This document shows, one piece after another, positions 7,904 through 16,051 of a stretch of 61,897 nucleotides of DNA (its first letter is position 1; each line of letters begins with the position of its first letter). The notes under the pieces are model-generated. The model worked only from the letters and a program-made list of their open reading frames with translations, searched no databases and had not been told where the DNA came from. Where the stretch lies: assembly GCF_000220835.1 (NCBI RefSeq), contig NZ_GL985606.1, positions 54,510 through 116,406 of the forward strand. Reading direction: 5' to 3'. Origin of the DNA: Actinomyces sp. oral taxon 448 str. F0400 (lineage in GTDB: Bacteria > Actinomycetota > Actinomycetes > Actinomycetales > Actinomycetaceae). The position numbers and the translations under genes were made by a program.

Positions 7904-8857
7904 TCAGTCCGCCCGAACCAGCCGGGTCACCCGGTCCATGAAGGTCTCCAGGAAGCGGTCGACGTCGACGCCAAGGGCGACGCGGCTGGTCTTCCTCGGC
8001 TCGTTGAGACGCTCGACGTCGCCGATGGTCCGCCCCCGCGTCGGCCCCTCGACGTCGACTCGGAGGTTGACGGGGAAGGTGGACACGAGGCTCGGGTCGA
8101 CGGCGACGGCGGCGGCGAGCGGATCGTGCAGACCGCACCCGCCCAGTCCGGGGGCGGTCGTCTCGTAGGCCCTGATGTAGTAGTCGGTCATGTCGGCCAG
8201 GAACGCGCCGGCGGGTGTGCCCGCCTCGCGCCAGCGGTGCGTGTGCTCGTAGGTGAGCAAAGTCTGGAGGGTGACGTCGAGGCCGACCATGGTGGCGTCG
8301 ACGCCGGAGCGGAAAACGGCGTCGGCGGCGTCGGGATCCTGGCTGATATTAGCCTCGGCCCAGGGGCTGGTGTTCCCCGAGACGGTCAGGGCGCCACCCA
8401 TGAGGACGACCGTGAGACGTTCGGCCAGGCTGGGATCCTTCTTCAGGGCGGCGGCGAGATTGGTCAGAGGTCCGGTGGGGACGTAGACGAGTTCGTCGCC
8501 GTAGCGGCGTGAAGCCTCGATGATGACGTCGACGGCGCCGGTGGTTTCGGCGCTTCGCCGCGAGTCGGCGATGTCGACCTCCCCGATCCCGTTGCGGCCG
8601 TGGATGAAGGCGGAGATCTCCTGGACTGAGAAATCCCCGGCGCTCGAGGCGCAGGGCAGCCCCGGGTGGACGGGGATCCCGGGGGCGCCGAGGAGATCGA
8701 GGACCGCCAGGGAGTTGCGCACCGAGTCCCTCATGAGGACGTTCCCGTAGGTGGCGGTGACGCCGATGAGCTCCGCCTCGGGGCTGGCGAGCGTGTAGGC
8801 GATGGCGAGGGAATCGTCGATGCCGGTGTCCAGATCGAGGATGAGTTTCCTGGTCAT
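7904..8857 (-). CDS. iunH: Inosine/uridine-preferring nucleoside hydrolase
   Basis: A 317-residue hydrolase that cleaves the N-glycosidic bond of nucleosides to give ribose and free base. The calcium-binding motif DLDTGIDD (D8, D10, D14, D15) opens the protein. GVTATYGNV, VPTGPLTNLAAAL and MGGAL follow, and the late active-site His is in GLHDPLAAA. The AGGAGGAG site sits just before the ATG. It is 20 bp downstream of a CNT nucleoside transporter on the same strand, so uptake and cleavage are probably co-expressed, with the released ribose available to the ribokinase at 15095. Confidence 0.92.
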   Translation of the reverse strand: MTRKLILDLDTGIDDSLAIAYTLASPEAELIGVTATYGNVLMRDSVRNSLAVLDLLGAPGIPVHPGLPCASSAGDFSVQEISAFIHGRNGIGEVDIADSRRSAETTGAVDVIIEASRRYGDELVYVPTGPLTNLAAALKKDPSLAERLTVVLMGGALTVSGNTSPWAEANISQDPDAADAVFRSGVDATMVGLDVTLQTLLTYEHTHRWREAGTPAGAFLADMTDYYIRAYETTAPGLGGCGLHDPLAAAVAVDPSLVSTFPVNLRVDVEGPTRGRTIGDVERLNEPRKTSRVALGVDVDRFLETFMDRVTRLVRAD

Positions 8858-8877
8858 GAGTGCTCCTCCTTCGTCAC

Positions 8878-10305
8878 TTACCAGACGAAGATGCCGACGA
8901 TACCGGCGGACATGAGGGAGACGAGAATACCGGACAGGAGCATGCGTCCGACATTCTTGGAGATGAGGTCATTGCGCTCCTTGTCGACGATCCCCTTGAA
9001 GGAGCCGATGATCATGCCCAGCGTGCCGAAGTTGGCGAAAGACGTCAGGAAGACCGTGAGTACGGCCTGGTAGTGGCGGGGCAGATCGGTGACCCGCCCG
9101 ACGACCTGGCCCATGGCGACGAACTCGTTGGTAACGAGCTTGAGCCCCATGATCTGGGACATGTCCCAGGCGTTGGACGGGTCCAGGCCCAGAAGCATCG
9201 CGGGGATGAACATGACGACGCCGAGGATCGACTCCAGGGAGAGCGGGCCCCATAGGGCGCCGAGGACCTTGTCGATGAGAGCGGCCAGGGCGACGAAGGT
9301 GATGACATTGGCGGTGATGATGAGGATCATCTTCCCACCGCCGATGATGGAGTCGCCGAGGAAGGAGAAGAAGGGCTCCTTGGCCGGTGCGTCGGGGTTC
9401 TTCCTGGTGAGTCTGCCGATCAGCGCGCTCAGGCCGCCCGAATGGGCGCCGGCCGGCTTCTGCGCGTCGGAGCCGGCTGTACCAACGGCCCCGGTGGACG
9501 CGGACGAGCCGGCGGCATCAACGGACCCGGCCGCCGCAGTCGCCCCGGACCCAGCCGTCTCGCCGGCGGGGGCGAGCACGTCCTGGTCCCCCGGAATCTC
9601 CTGCACATCGGCGTAGGTCACGATGACGTCCTCCTCGGGGGCGATCTCCAAGGGGTAGAGCATGCTCGCGACGATAAGAGCGTTGAGGCAGTTCAGCGGC
9701 ACGGCGGTCAGGACGAACTCGCCGGGAACCATCTGCATGTAGGACGCGAGGATGGATGCCGTCACGCAGCTCATCGACATCATGGCAATGACGACGTCGC
9801 GCTCGGGCCTCATCCTCTGAAGCTGATTCTTGGAGACGGCCACGGCCTCGGTGTTGCCCAGGAACATCATCTCGATGGCGTAGAAAGCCTCGAACTTGGG
9901 CTGGCGCGTGATGACGCTCAGGCCGCGCCCGATCCATGTGATGAGCCAGGGGAGGAAGCCGATGTAGGTGAGGATGTCGAAAAGAGGGACGATGAGGAGG
10001 ATGGGCAGCAGGGCGCTGACGACGAAGTTCGCCGGCGTGGGATCGATCCCCTCGGGTCCGACCCAGTCGCCGAACGCGAAGTTGATCCCCCTCCAGGCCA
10101 CGGAGACGAGCTCGTTGAAACCGGCGGCGGCGCCCTCGACGGCCGCGCGTCCCCAGGGGAAGCCCGTGAGCAGCCAGGCGATGACGACGTTGAGCGCGGT
10201 GAGGATCCCGACTGACCGCCAGGGGATCCTCGTACGGTTGCGGGAGAACAGCCACCCTACGGCGAGGAAGGCGAGAACTCCCAGGATATTGACGGCCAGG
10301 AACAT
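8878..10305 (-). CDS. nupC: Concentrative nucleoside transporter (CNT/NupC family)
   Basis: A 475-residue membrane protein with the CNT pattern: GNTEAVAVSKNQL and NEFVAMGQVV are the nucleoside- and cation-site motifs, with N-terminal and C-terminal hydrophobic helices. An unusual insert of about 90 residues (~235-320), rich in Ala, Gly, Ser and Thr, lies between the two transport halves and probably forms a disordered cytoplasmic or surface loop. GAAGGA precedes the ATG. The downstream partner is the hydrolase at 7904. Upstream on the same strand is a broken second hydrolase gene. Confidence 0.88.
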   Translation of the reverse strand: MFLAVNILGVLAFLAVGWLFSRNRTRIPWRSVGILTALNVVIAWLLTGFPWGRAAVEGAAAGFNELVSVAWRGINFAFGDWVGPEGIDPTPANFVVSALLPILLIVPLFDILTYIGFLPWLITWIGRGLSVITRQPKFEAFYAIEMMFLGNTEAVAVSKNQLQRMRPERDVVIAMMSMSCVTASILASYMQMVPGEFVLTAVPLNCLNALIVASMLYPLEIAPEEDVIVTYADVQEIPGDQDVLAPAGETAGSGATAAAGSVDAAGSSASTGAVGTAGSDAQKPAGAHSGGLSALIGRLTRKNPDAPAKEPFFSFLGDSIIGGGKMILIITANVITFVALAALIDKVLGALWGPLSLESILGVVMFIPAMLLGLDPSNAWDMSQIMGLKLVTNEFVAMGQVVGRVTDLPRHYQAVLTVFLTSFANFGTLGMIIGSFKGIVDKERNDLISKNVGRMLLSGILVSLMSAGIVGIFVW

Positions 10306-10459
10306 GGGACGGTCCTTCGTGTGCGACGGGAGGTGTGCGGTTGGACGAACGGAAGCGGGGCGAGATCGCCCTGCCGGAGGTCGAGCGACGCGGGGTGCGG
10401 GTCGGGGGCGGACGGAGGTGGGCAGCGGATCGGACGGGGCCGGCCCGGGGCCAGGGTAC

Positions 10460-10951
10460 TCGTGACGAGATCCGGGAAACAGTTTGTCCTCGGGTCGGTG
10501 CCGACCCGCATGGTGCAGGAGTCATCGGCGGTGGCGCGCATGTCGGCTATGGTCATCCCGCAGGCGAGAGCGCCGCACAGCTCGACGCCGTCCGGGCAGC
10601 GCCGCGTCGGGACGGGGGCGGGGTCGATGACGTAGGCGACGGCGTGCTGCTCGGCCAGCGGGCGGCTCGGCTCGGGCAGCTCGACGCCATCCAGGCCGGT
10701 CTCGCCGTGGATGTAGGCGGCGCCGATGGCCTCGCGGGCGAGCGGCTTCATGCGGCCGGCGTGGACGGGGACCTCGGGGCGGCCGGCGAGCTCGCACACC
10801 GCCCGGGCGTTGAAGGTGACCTTCCCGAGGCTGTGGTTGCCGCCGATGGTCGTGATCCCAGAAGGTCGATCTCCGGACTCCCGAACGCGAGGAGGATCGC
10901 GATCGCGTCATCATGGCCCGGATCGCAATCGAGGATCATCTTGGTTGTCAC
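10460..10951 (-). pseudogene. Second nucleoside hydrolase, frameshifted and internally deleted
   Basis: The GTG at 10951 has an intact AAAGGAG site and opens a hydrolase N-terminus with the metal motif DCDPGHDDA. One base is missing near 10856-10862, right after IDLLG. The family then continues in another frame (TTIGGNHSLGKVT, HIHG-like YIHGETGLDGVELPEP, HAVAYVID). Around 10620 it jumps to a segment resembling the far C-terminus (GVELCGALACGMTIADMR). The middle, roughly 120-150 residues including VPTGPLTN and the late His, is absent. It was probably the first gene of the nupC-iunH operon. Confidence 0.75.
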
Positions 10952-11003
10952 ACGCGACTCCTTTGTAACCGTGACGGTGGATGTGCTTCCCTGCGGTGGG
11001 CTC

Positions 11004-11031
11004 CTCGGCGCGACGTCGTCACCGCGCCGAG
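11004..11031 (-). promoter_or_regulatory. Hairpin in leader of the nucleoside operon
   Basis: CTCGGCGCG (11004-11012) pairs with 11023-11031, 9 bp with a 10-nt loop, about 50 nt upstream of the pseudogene start at 10951. It could be a leader structure or an attenuator. Confidence 0.35.
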
Positions 11032-11121
11032 GGCCGAGGGGCCCTCCGCGCACCGATGGCCGGCGAACGAGAGGGCGGCGCCCTGATGGCACTGAGGCAT
11101 CGCACAGGACTTCTCCGACAC

Positions 11122-11136
11122 TTGGAAACGTTCCAA
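11122..11136. promoter_or_regulatory. LacI-type operator upstream of the nucleoside operon
   Basis: TTGGAAACGTTCCAA has 6-bp inverted arms around ACG, typical of LacI/GalR sites. It lies 171 bp upstream of the minus-strand GTG at 10951, in the divergent region shared with the LacI remnant on the plus strand. Confidence 0.6.
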
Positions 11137-11312
11137 CAAAAGATATGAGGATTCCCGGGGCTCTGGACGGGCGACCCGGTCCGCGCGGGCGCGGTCCACC
11201 CATCGTCGCCGTCGGCACGGGAACGTCCACCACTCCCGACCCGCGCCAACGTGACGCCGTCCGCCTTGGCGGAGGCGTCGAGGCGTGTGAACATCGCGGC
11301 GAGTCCCGCGCT

Positions 11313-11324
11313 GGAAACGTTTCC
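11313..11324. promoter_or_regulatory. LacI-type operator upstream of the LacI remnant
   Basis: GGAAACGTTTCC is a perfect 12-bp palindrome. It lies just upstream of the truncated LacI gene and probably served autoregulation. The regulator it served is now broken in this window. Confidence 0.65.
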
Positions 11325-11387
11325 CTCCGCGAACCCGCACCGTTGCCATGCAGAACCGACCGCAGACGAAGAGACCGCCGTGGGGGC

Positions 11388-11507
11388 TCCCACCTCAAGG
11401 ACGTCGCCGCGCTGGCCGGCGTCTCCCTGGGAACGGCCTCCCGCGTCCTCACCGGGCACCCCTCGACCTCGGCACGCTCGCGCGAAAGGGTCACCGCCGC
11501 CCTGCCC
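11388..11507 (+). pseudogene. LacI-family regulator, DNA-binding domain only
   Basis: The plus strand encodes HLKDVAALAGVSLGTASRVL followed by TGHPSTSARSRERVTAAL, an unmistakable LacI helix-turn-helix of about 40 residues. The whole ligand domain is missing. At ~11505 the sequence switches abruptly into the antisense of an OmpA-like gene. It sits divergent to the nucleoside operon and behind a perfect operator, so it was probably that operon's regulator. Confidence 0.75.
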
Positions 11508-12604
11508 CACACCGGCGTCGGACTTGGTGGAGGTGGACTGGGTGGGCACCAGGGTGATCTCCACGCGGCGGTTGAGCTGGCGGTTGCCGTCGGAGTCGTT
11601 GGGAACCCGAGGGGCGCTCTCACCCTTACCGTCAGTGGACACCGAGAAGGCCGACATGCTGGTCAGCTGCCCCAGCCTGTCGGAGACGGACGTCGCCCGA
11701 CGCTTCGACAGGTCCAGGTCGTGAGCGTCATCGGCGACGCCGTCGGTGTGCCCCACGATGGAGACCTCGCCGCCGGGGTAGGTGGCCAGCTGGTCCGCGG
11801 CCTTCTTCAACGTGGCGTCCGCCTGGGCGCTCAGGTCGGCCGAGTCCGAGGCGAACAGGACGTCGGAGGCCAGGTTGATGACCACCGACTTGTCCGCCAC
11901 CCGCATGTCCGAGGCCCCCCACCGAGGCGGTGAAGGTCTCCAACGCCACTGGGTCGGGGCTGTCCTCGGTGTCCTTGGCTCGGCCCACCGCCTCCTTGGC
12001 CTCGGCGGACAGCTTGCCGTCGCGCCCCACCGGCACGCCCTCGAACAGACCCGACTCGGGCGCCAGGACATCGATGGTGTCGGCGTCGACCGGCTTGAAC
12101 AGGGCGTGCAGCGTGGCGTCGGGCTCCTTGTCCGTCAGGCCCACGAGGTCAGAAGTGGCCTTGAAGGTCTCCTGCACCGTACCGGCGTCGAAGTCCACCA
12201 CGCGCGCACCATCAGCACCACTGAAGTTTCCCGTGCCGTTCCAGACCACGTTGATATCGATTCTCTTGCCATTATCGGACCGGCTGCTCGAGCCGGTCGT
12301 GTCCAGGCGCACGACCAGGGGAACCACCATGACGTCGTCGGAGACCACGGCCGGCCCCACTGTGACCTCCAGACTCGCCCCCACAGTCGTCACCGTCCGG
12401 GTCACGCTCTGACCCGAACCACCCGAGGCACCAGCCGAGCCCGACGCCGATGCGCTGGCCGAGCCCGAGCCCGCGCCGCCCGACGCCGCCGACGTCGAGG
12501 CGTCGGGGCCCTCGCCCCGCGACCTCCAGGGCGGCTCACAACCGGCCAGGGCCAGCAGCCCCACGCCGGTCAGGATAACCGGAGAGGAACATGCGACGAC
12601 GCAT
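11507..12604 (-). pseudogene. OmpA-like lipoprotein 2, two frameshifts and truncated 3' end
   Basis: Reading starts at the ATG at 12604 (GAAAGGA upstream, 14 bp after the stop of the intact paralogue). It gives a twin-arginine-like MRRRMFLSG, but one extra T then shifts the frame before the lipobox LLALAGC (from 12564). The N-terminal domain continues to ~11915, where a six-base C run on the plus strand (11915-11920) holds one base too many. Beyond it the OmpA domain resumes (FASDSADLSAQA, VGHTDGVADDAHD, NRRVEI). It ends at ~11507 in the LacI remnant, losing the C-terminal domain seen in the paralogue. Confidence 0.8.
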
Positions 12605-12618
12605 CGTTACGGGTCCTT

Positions 12619-14364
12619 TCAGTTGTTCGTGACGGGGATGTCGGTGAGGCGGTAGGCGGTGCCTTTGAGTGCGTACTTGCCGTCGGGGTGGTCGAGGGTG
12701 ATGGTGTCGCCGCCGGGGTCGGGCCAGATGACGCAGACGGTGGTGGTACCAGTCTTAAGGCGATCGGAGACGTTGAGCTCGGTCAGGGGGAGGTGCTGCT
12801 CGGCGTAGGCATCGAGATAGTCGGCGGGGAAGATGCGCTCGCCGCCGGCGATGAGGGTCAGGCCGTCGCTGGCGTAGAAGGTCGACAGGGCACCGTCCTC
12901 GCCGCGCTGGTTGGAGAGGATCGTCTGGGGGTCCTCGAGCAGTGGGTGAAGCGGAGCTCCGGTAGAGCCGGGTTTGACGGTGCAGGTGACGGCGCCCAGG
13001 AGGTAGCCGCCGCTGCGGGTGACGTGGTCGAGAGTGATGGTGACCTCGCCGCTGGTATCGGAGCCCTTGGAGGTCAGGGTGATGCCCTCGGAGCCCTTGG
13101 CGACGGGACCCTGCGGCGCCGGCAGCGAACCACCGCTGCCGTTGCCGGGGGTGGCAGTAGGGGCCGCGGTCGGGCTGCCGCCCTTGTCGGTGGTACCGCC
13201 GGTGGGGGTGAGGGTGATCTCGACGCGCCGGTTGGCGGCTCGGGCCTCGTCGGTGGTGTCCTCGACTTTGGGCTCGGACTCGCCCTTGCCGGTCACGGAG
13301 GTCTGCCACTTGTCAAGGCTGGTGAGCTGTTCGAGTCGGGTTTTGACGGCGTCGGCGCGTTTCTCGGACAGGGTCTGGTTGTAGGCGTCGTCCTGGATGT
13401 CGTCGGTGTGGCCGACGATGGTCAGCGTCCCGCCGTCGGGGTACTGGACGAGTTGGCCGGACACGGTCTGGAGCTGGGCCTCAGCACCCGAGGCCAGGTC
13501 GGCGGAGTCGGAGGCGAAGGTGACATCGCTGGCCAGGGTGACGGTGACGTCATCGCCACCGACCTGGGTGCTGGTGGAGTCGTCCAGGGCCCTGGTGTAG
13601 CGCTCGATGGCGACGGGTTCGGCGAGCTCGGTGGCGGCGCCCGGGAACTTATCGACTCCGCTGCTGGCGGCGCTCAGGTCGATGTCGGCTTTCTTGGCGG
13701 CGTCGGCCTCCAGCACCGAGACGGTGGTCAAGCCGGCCATCGGGACGAGGACAGTCACCTGGTCGGTATCGACCTTGCCGAAGGACAGGTAGGAGGTGAC
13801 TTTCTCACCGGGGGTCGTGTCGAGGAATCCGCCGCCGCCATCGGTGGCGCTCCACACGCGCCCGCCCTCCAGGTCGAGAAGCTTAACCAGGTCGGCGCCG
13901 GCGCCGGGACGAAAGATGGATGGGGCCCCGAGGTAGTGCGAGATGCCGAGCTTGTTGCCGTTGTCGCTGTAGGAGTTGGCTTTGACATCGTCGATGGAGG
14001 CGTCGTCCTCGGCTCGGGTCAGCTCCAGGGCCATGATCGAGGTGGTCTCGTCCTTGCGGATGACAGGAGAGACCCGCACCGCCACGTTGTGGCCCATGAT
14101 GTGAGCATCGAGCTCCTGCCAGTCGGTGCTGCCGACCCCGACTCCCCCGCTGGCGGATGCGGACCCGCTCGCCGCGGACGAGGAGCCCGCCGACGCCGAA
14201 TCCGACGGCGCCGAGACGTCCCCGCCCTTCGACATCCCGGAAAGCACGTCGCACCCGGCCAGCACCGGCACCCCGACACCCACCAAAAACGACAGGCCCA
14301 CAAAAGACCGACGAGATGGCGCCGTCGAGGAAACGCGGAACGAACGGAAGAATGCCGAGGCCAT
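12619..14364 (-). CDS. OmpA-like lipoprotein 1, Tat-type lipobox
   Basis: A 581-residue surface lipoprotein. The N-terminus has SRRSFVGLSF (residues 17-26, twin-arginine) and a lipobox VLAGC with Cys38. A Ser/Ala/Gly-rich spacer follows, then a novel domain (~75-290), then an OmpA peptidoglycan-binding domain (~300-410: FASDSADLASGA, VGHTDDIQDDAYN, LSEKRADAV, NRRVEI). A Ser/Thr/Gly linker leads to a further C-terminal domain of about 170 residues that I do not recognise. AAGGAG precedes the ATG. OmpA domains normally bind diaminopimelate-type peptidoglycan, so the protein probably bridges membrane and wall. It heads a two-gene unit with the pseudogene at 11507-12604. Confidence 0.85.
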   Translation of the reverse strand: MASAFFRSFRVSSTAPSRRSFVGLSFLVGVGVPVLAGCDVLSGMSKGGDVSAPSDSASAGSSSAASGSASASGGVGVGSTDWQELDAHIMGHNVAVRVSPVIRKDETTSIMALELTRAEDDASIDDVKANSYSDNGNKLGISHYLGAPSIFRPGAGADLVKLLDLEGGRVWSATDGGGGFLDTTPGEKVTSYLSFGKVDTDQVTVLVPMAGLTTVSVLEADAAKKADIDLSAASSGVDKFPGAATELAEPVAIERYTRALDDSTSTQVGGDDVTVTLASDVTFASDSADLASGAEAQLQTVSGQLVQYPDGGTLTIVGHTDDIQDDAYNQTLSEKRADAVKTRLEQLTSLDKWQTSVTGKGESEPKVEDTTDEARAANRRVEITLTPTGGTTDKGGSPTAAPTATPGNGSGGSLPAPQGPVAKGSEGITLTSKGSDTSGEVTITLDHVTRSGGYLLGAVTCTVKPGSTGAPLHPLLEDPQTILSNQRGEDGALSTFYASDGLTLIAGGERIFPADYLDAYAEQHLPLTELNVSDRLKTGTTTVCVIWPDPGGDTITLDHPDGKYALKGTAYRLTDIPVTNN

Positions 14365-14857
14365 AGGAACTCCTTGGTGAGAACGTGTTCAGAAACGGAG
14401 TGTAATCACAACGTGATGGTGCCATCAAGGGACGCTCCCCGTGCACTACCCATCCCTCCACGGGGAGAACCCATAGGATCCGGCCGTCTCCGCGAGGAGC
14501 CCAGGAGGCTTATTTTCATAGAGTGGCTCAGAGCGCTTCGGCAGTAAATCGCGCGCATCGCACGGGACCGCCTATTCCTGAGAGAATTCAACTACCCGGG
14601 CTGAAGCACCTCGGAAATCAAGTCACCACGACCGACAGCGGCATGAGGATCATCGGTATCGAGACCCGACGCATCCCGCGCGCCTGCCGCACAAGGCCGC
14701 TGGCAGTTTCACCCGCGCAGACCCGCCTCAACGACGAAAGACGGGACACGCAGCGGCGGCCGGGTCTCAGCCGCAGGACCCCGACGCCCCGGCCGGTCAG
14801 CGCAACCGGGCCAGGGACGACAGGCAACAGACACAGGCCGCAGACAAGGACGCACGC
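14365..14857. other. Intergenic stretch upstream of OmpA-like lipoprotein 1
   Basis: This 493-bp gap holds no gene I can support. It contains a 9-bp inverted repeat, CTCCCCGTG (14435-14443) with 14459-14467, about 70-100 bp upstream of the lipoprotein start. Its loop carries GTGCACTACCC, which also occurs at 360-370 upstream of the partial OmpA-like gene. Relatively AT-rich DNA at 14390-14420 and 14508-14530 may hold promoters. Confidence 0.5.
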
Positions 14858-14995
14858 ATGCTCAAGGGAATCAATCCGCTCATGACGCCAGAGCTCCTCA
14901 CCGCCCTGGCCCGCATGGGGCACGGCGCCACGGTCGCCGTCCACACCCAGGAGGCGCGCCCCTACGGGTGCGACCTCCTGACCAAGGGCGTTGCC
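14858..14995 (+). pseudogene. FucU/RbsD-type sugar mutarotase, middle deleted
   Basis: The ATG at 14858 with AAGGA upstream opens MLKGINPLMTPELLTALARM then GHG, the N-terminal signature of FucU-type mutarotases (family about 140 residues). The next residues (HTQEARPYGCDLLTKGV) match the C-terminal signature, so about 95 residues are missing in frame. No stop follows: the frame stays open through 15094 into ribokinase (one 382-codon ORF, 14858-16006). The catalytic His of MGHG remains but the sugar pocket is gone. Confidence 0.7.
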
Positions 14996-15094
14996 GACCT
15001 TCGACCCCGAGCCCGCATCCTGACCGTCCGAAGCCGATCCCCCGTTACGATCCACCCTGTGACGACCCACCCCACCGAAGCAAAGGAGCTCATC

Positions 15095-16006
15095 ATGGGA
15101 CGCGTCATCGTCGTCGGTTCCATCAACCAGGACATCACGGTCACGGTCGACCGCCTCCCCCAGCCGGGTGAGACCCTCTCGGGCACCTCGACCACCTACC
15201 GTCTGGGCGGCAAAGGGGCGAACCAGGCCGCAGCCGCCGCCCACGGCGGAGCGGCCGCAGTGTTCGTCGGGCGAGTCGGCGGGGATCCCTCAGGAATCAC
15301 GCTGCGCGAGGAGCTGGGCGCGCACGGCGTGGACGTCTCCGCCCTGCGTACGGACGAGGAAGTCACCAGCGGGATCGCCTTCATCACCGTGAGCACCACC
15401 GGGGAGAACACGATCATCCTCGACGCCGGGGCCAACGGCCGCCTCACCGGCCGGCAGGCCGTCGATGCGGTCGCCCTCACCGAGCACGACGTCGTCGTCC
15501 TCCAGGGTGAGATCCCCTCAAGCGCCAACGAGGAAGTCATCTCCTGGGCACACGGGGCCGGAGCGAGGGTGGTCCTCAACCTGGCTCCCGTCCGCCCGGT
15601 CTCACCGCGGGCCCTGGCCGACGTAGACGTCCTGGTCGTCAACGAGACCGAGTGCGGGCTCGTCCTGGACGCCCCGCCGCCCGGAACGGCCGCGGCGGCC
15701 GCGGCCGCCGCGGCAAAGCTGCGCAACCGGGGCCCCGCCCGCGTGCTCGTGACGCTCGGCCCGGACGGCGCCGTGCGGGCCTCGGCCGACGAGGTGACGC
15801 ACGTGGCCGCGATCGACCTGGGCCCTGTCGTCGACACGACGGGGGCCGGGGACGCCTGCGTCGGGGTGCTCGCAGCGGCGCTCGCCGCCGGCTGCGACTT
15901 CCCGCAGGCGGTGGCCGAGGGCATGCGCGCGGGCTCGACGGCGGTCCTGTCCGCCGGCGCCGCCGCCTCCTACGCGGGCATCGCGCCCGTCGAGCCGCGC
16001 TTGTGA
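15095..16006 (+). CDS. rbsK: Ribokinase (PfkB family)
   Basis: A 303-residue kinase that makes ribose 5-phosphate from ribose and ATP. PfkB motifs: GSINQDITV (~7-15), GGKGANQAAAAA (~41-52), and the anion-hole and catalytic base DTTGAGDACVG (~248-258). An Ala-rich segment lies at ~203-211. The ATG at 15095 has AAAGGAG six bases upstream and is preferred. An in-frame fusion to the FucU remnant starting at 14858 is also open. It probably uses ribose released by the nucleoside hydrolase. Confidence 0.92.
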   Translation: MGRVIVVGSINQDITVTVDRLPQPGETLSGTSTTYRLGGKGANQAAAAAHGGAAAVFVGRVGGDPSGITLREELGAHGVDVSALRTDEEVTSGIAFITVSTTGENTIILDAGANGRLTGRQAVDAVALTEHDVVVLQGEIPSSANEEVISWAHGAGARVVLNLAPVRPVSPRALADVDVLVVNETECGLVLDAPPPGTAAAAAAAAAKLRNRGPARVLVTLGPDGAVRASADEVTHVAAIDLGPVVDTTGAGDACVGVLAAALAAGCDFPQAVAEGMRAGSTAVLSAGAAASYAGIAPVEPRL

Positions 16007-16051
16007 GCACGCTGCACCGCGCAGCGTTCGGAGGGAGCCGGGCCGGAGCCG

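Noticed and set aside
11782-14547. Very long open frame (about 920 codons) on the plus strand
   Set aside because: It lies antisense to the OmpA-like lipoproteins, has Gly/Val/Asp-rich shadow composition and no family signature. The minus-strand genes have signals, ribosome sites and domains.
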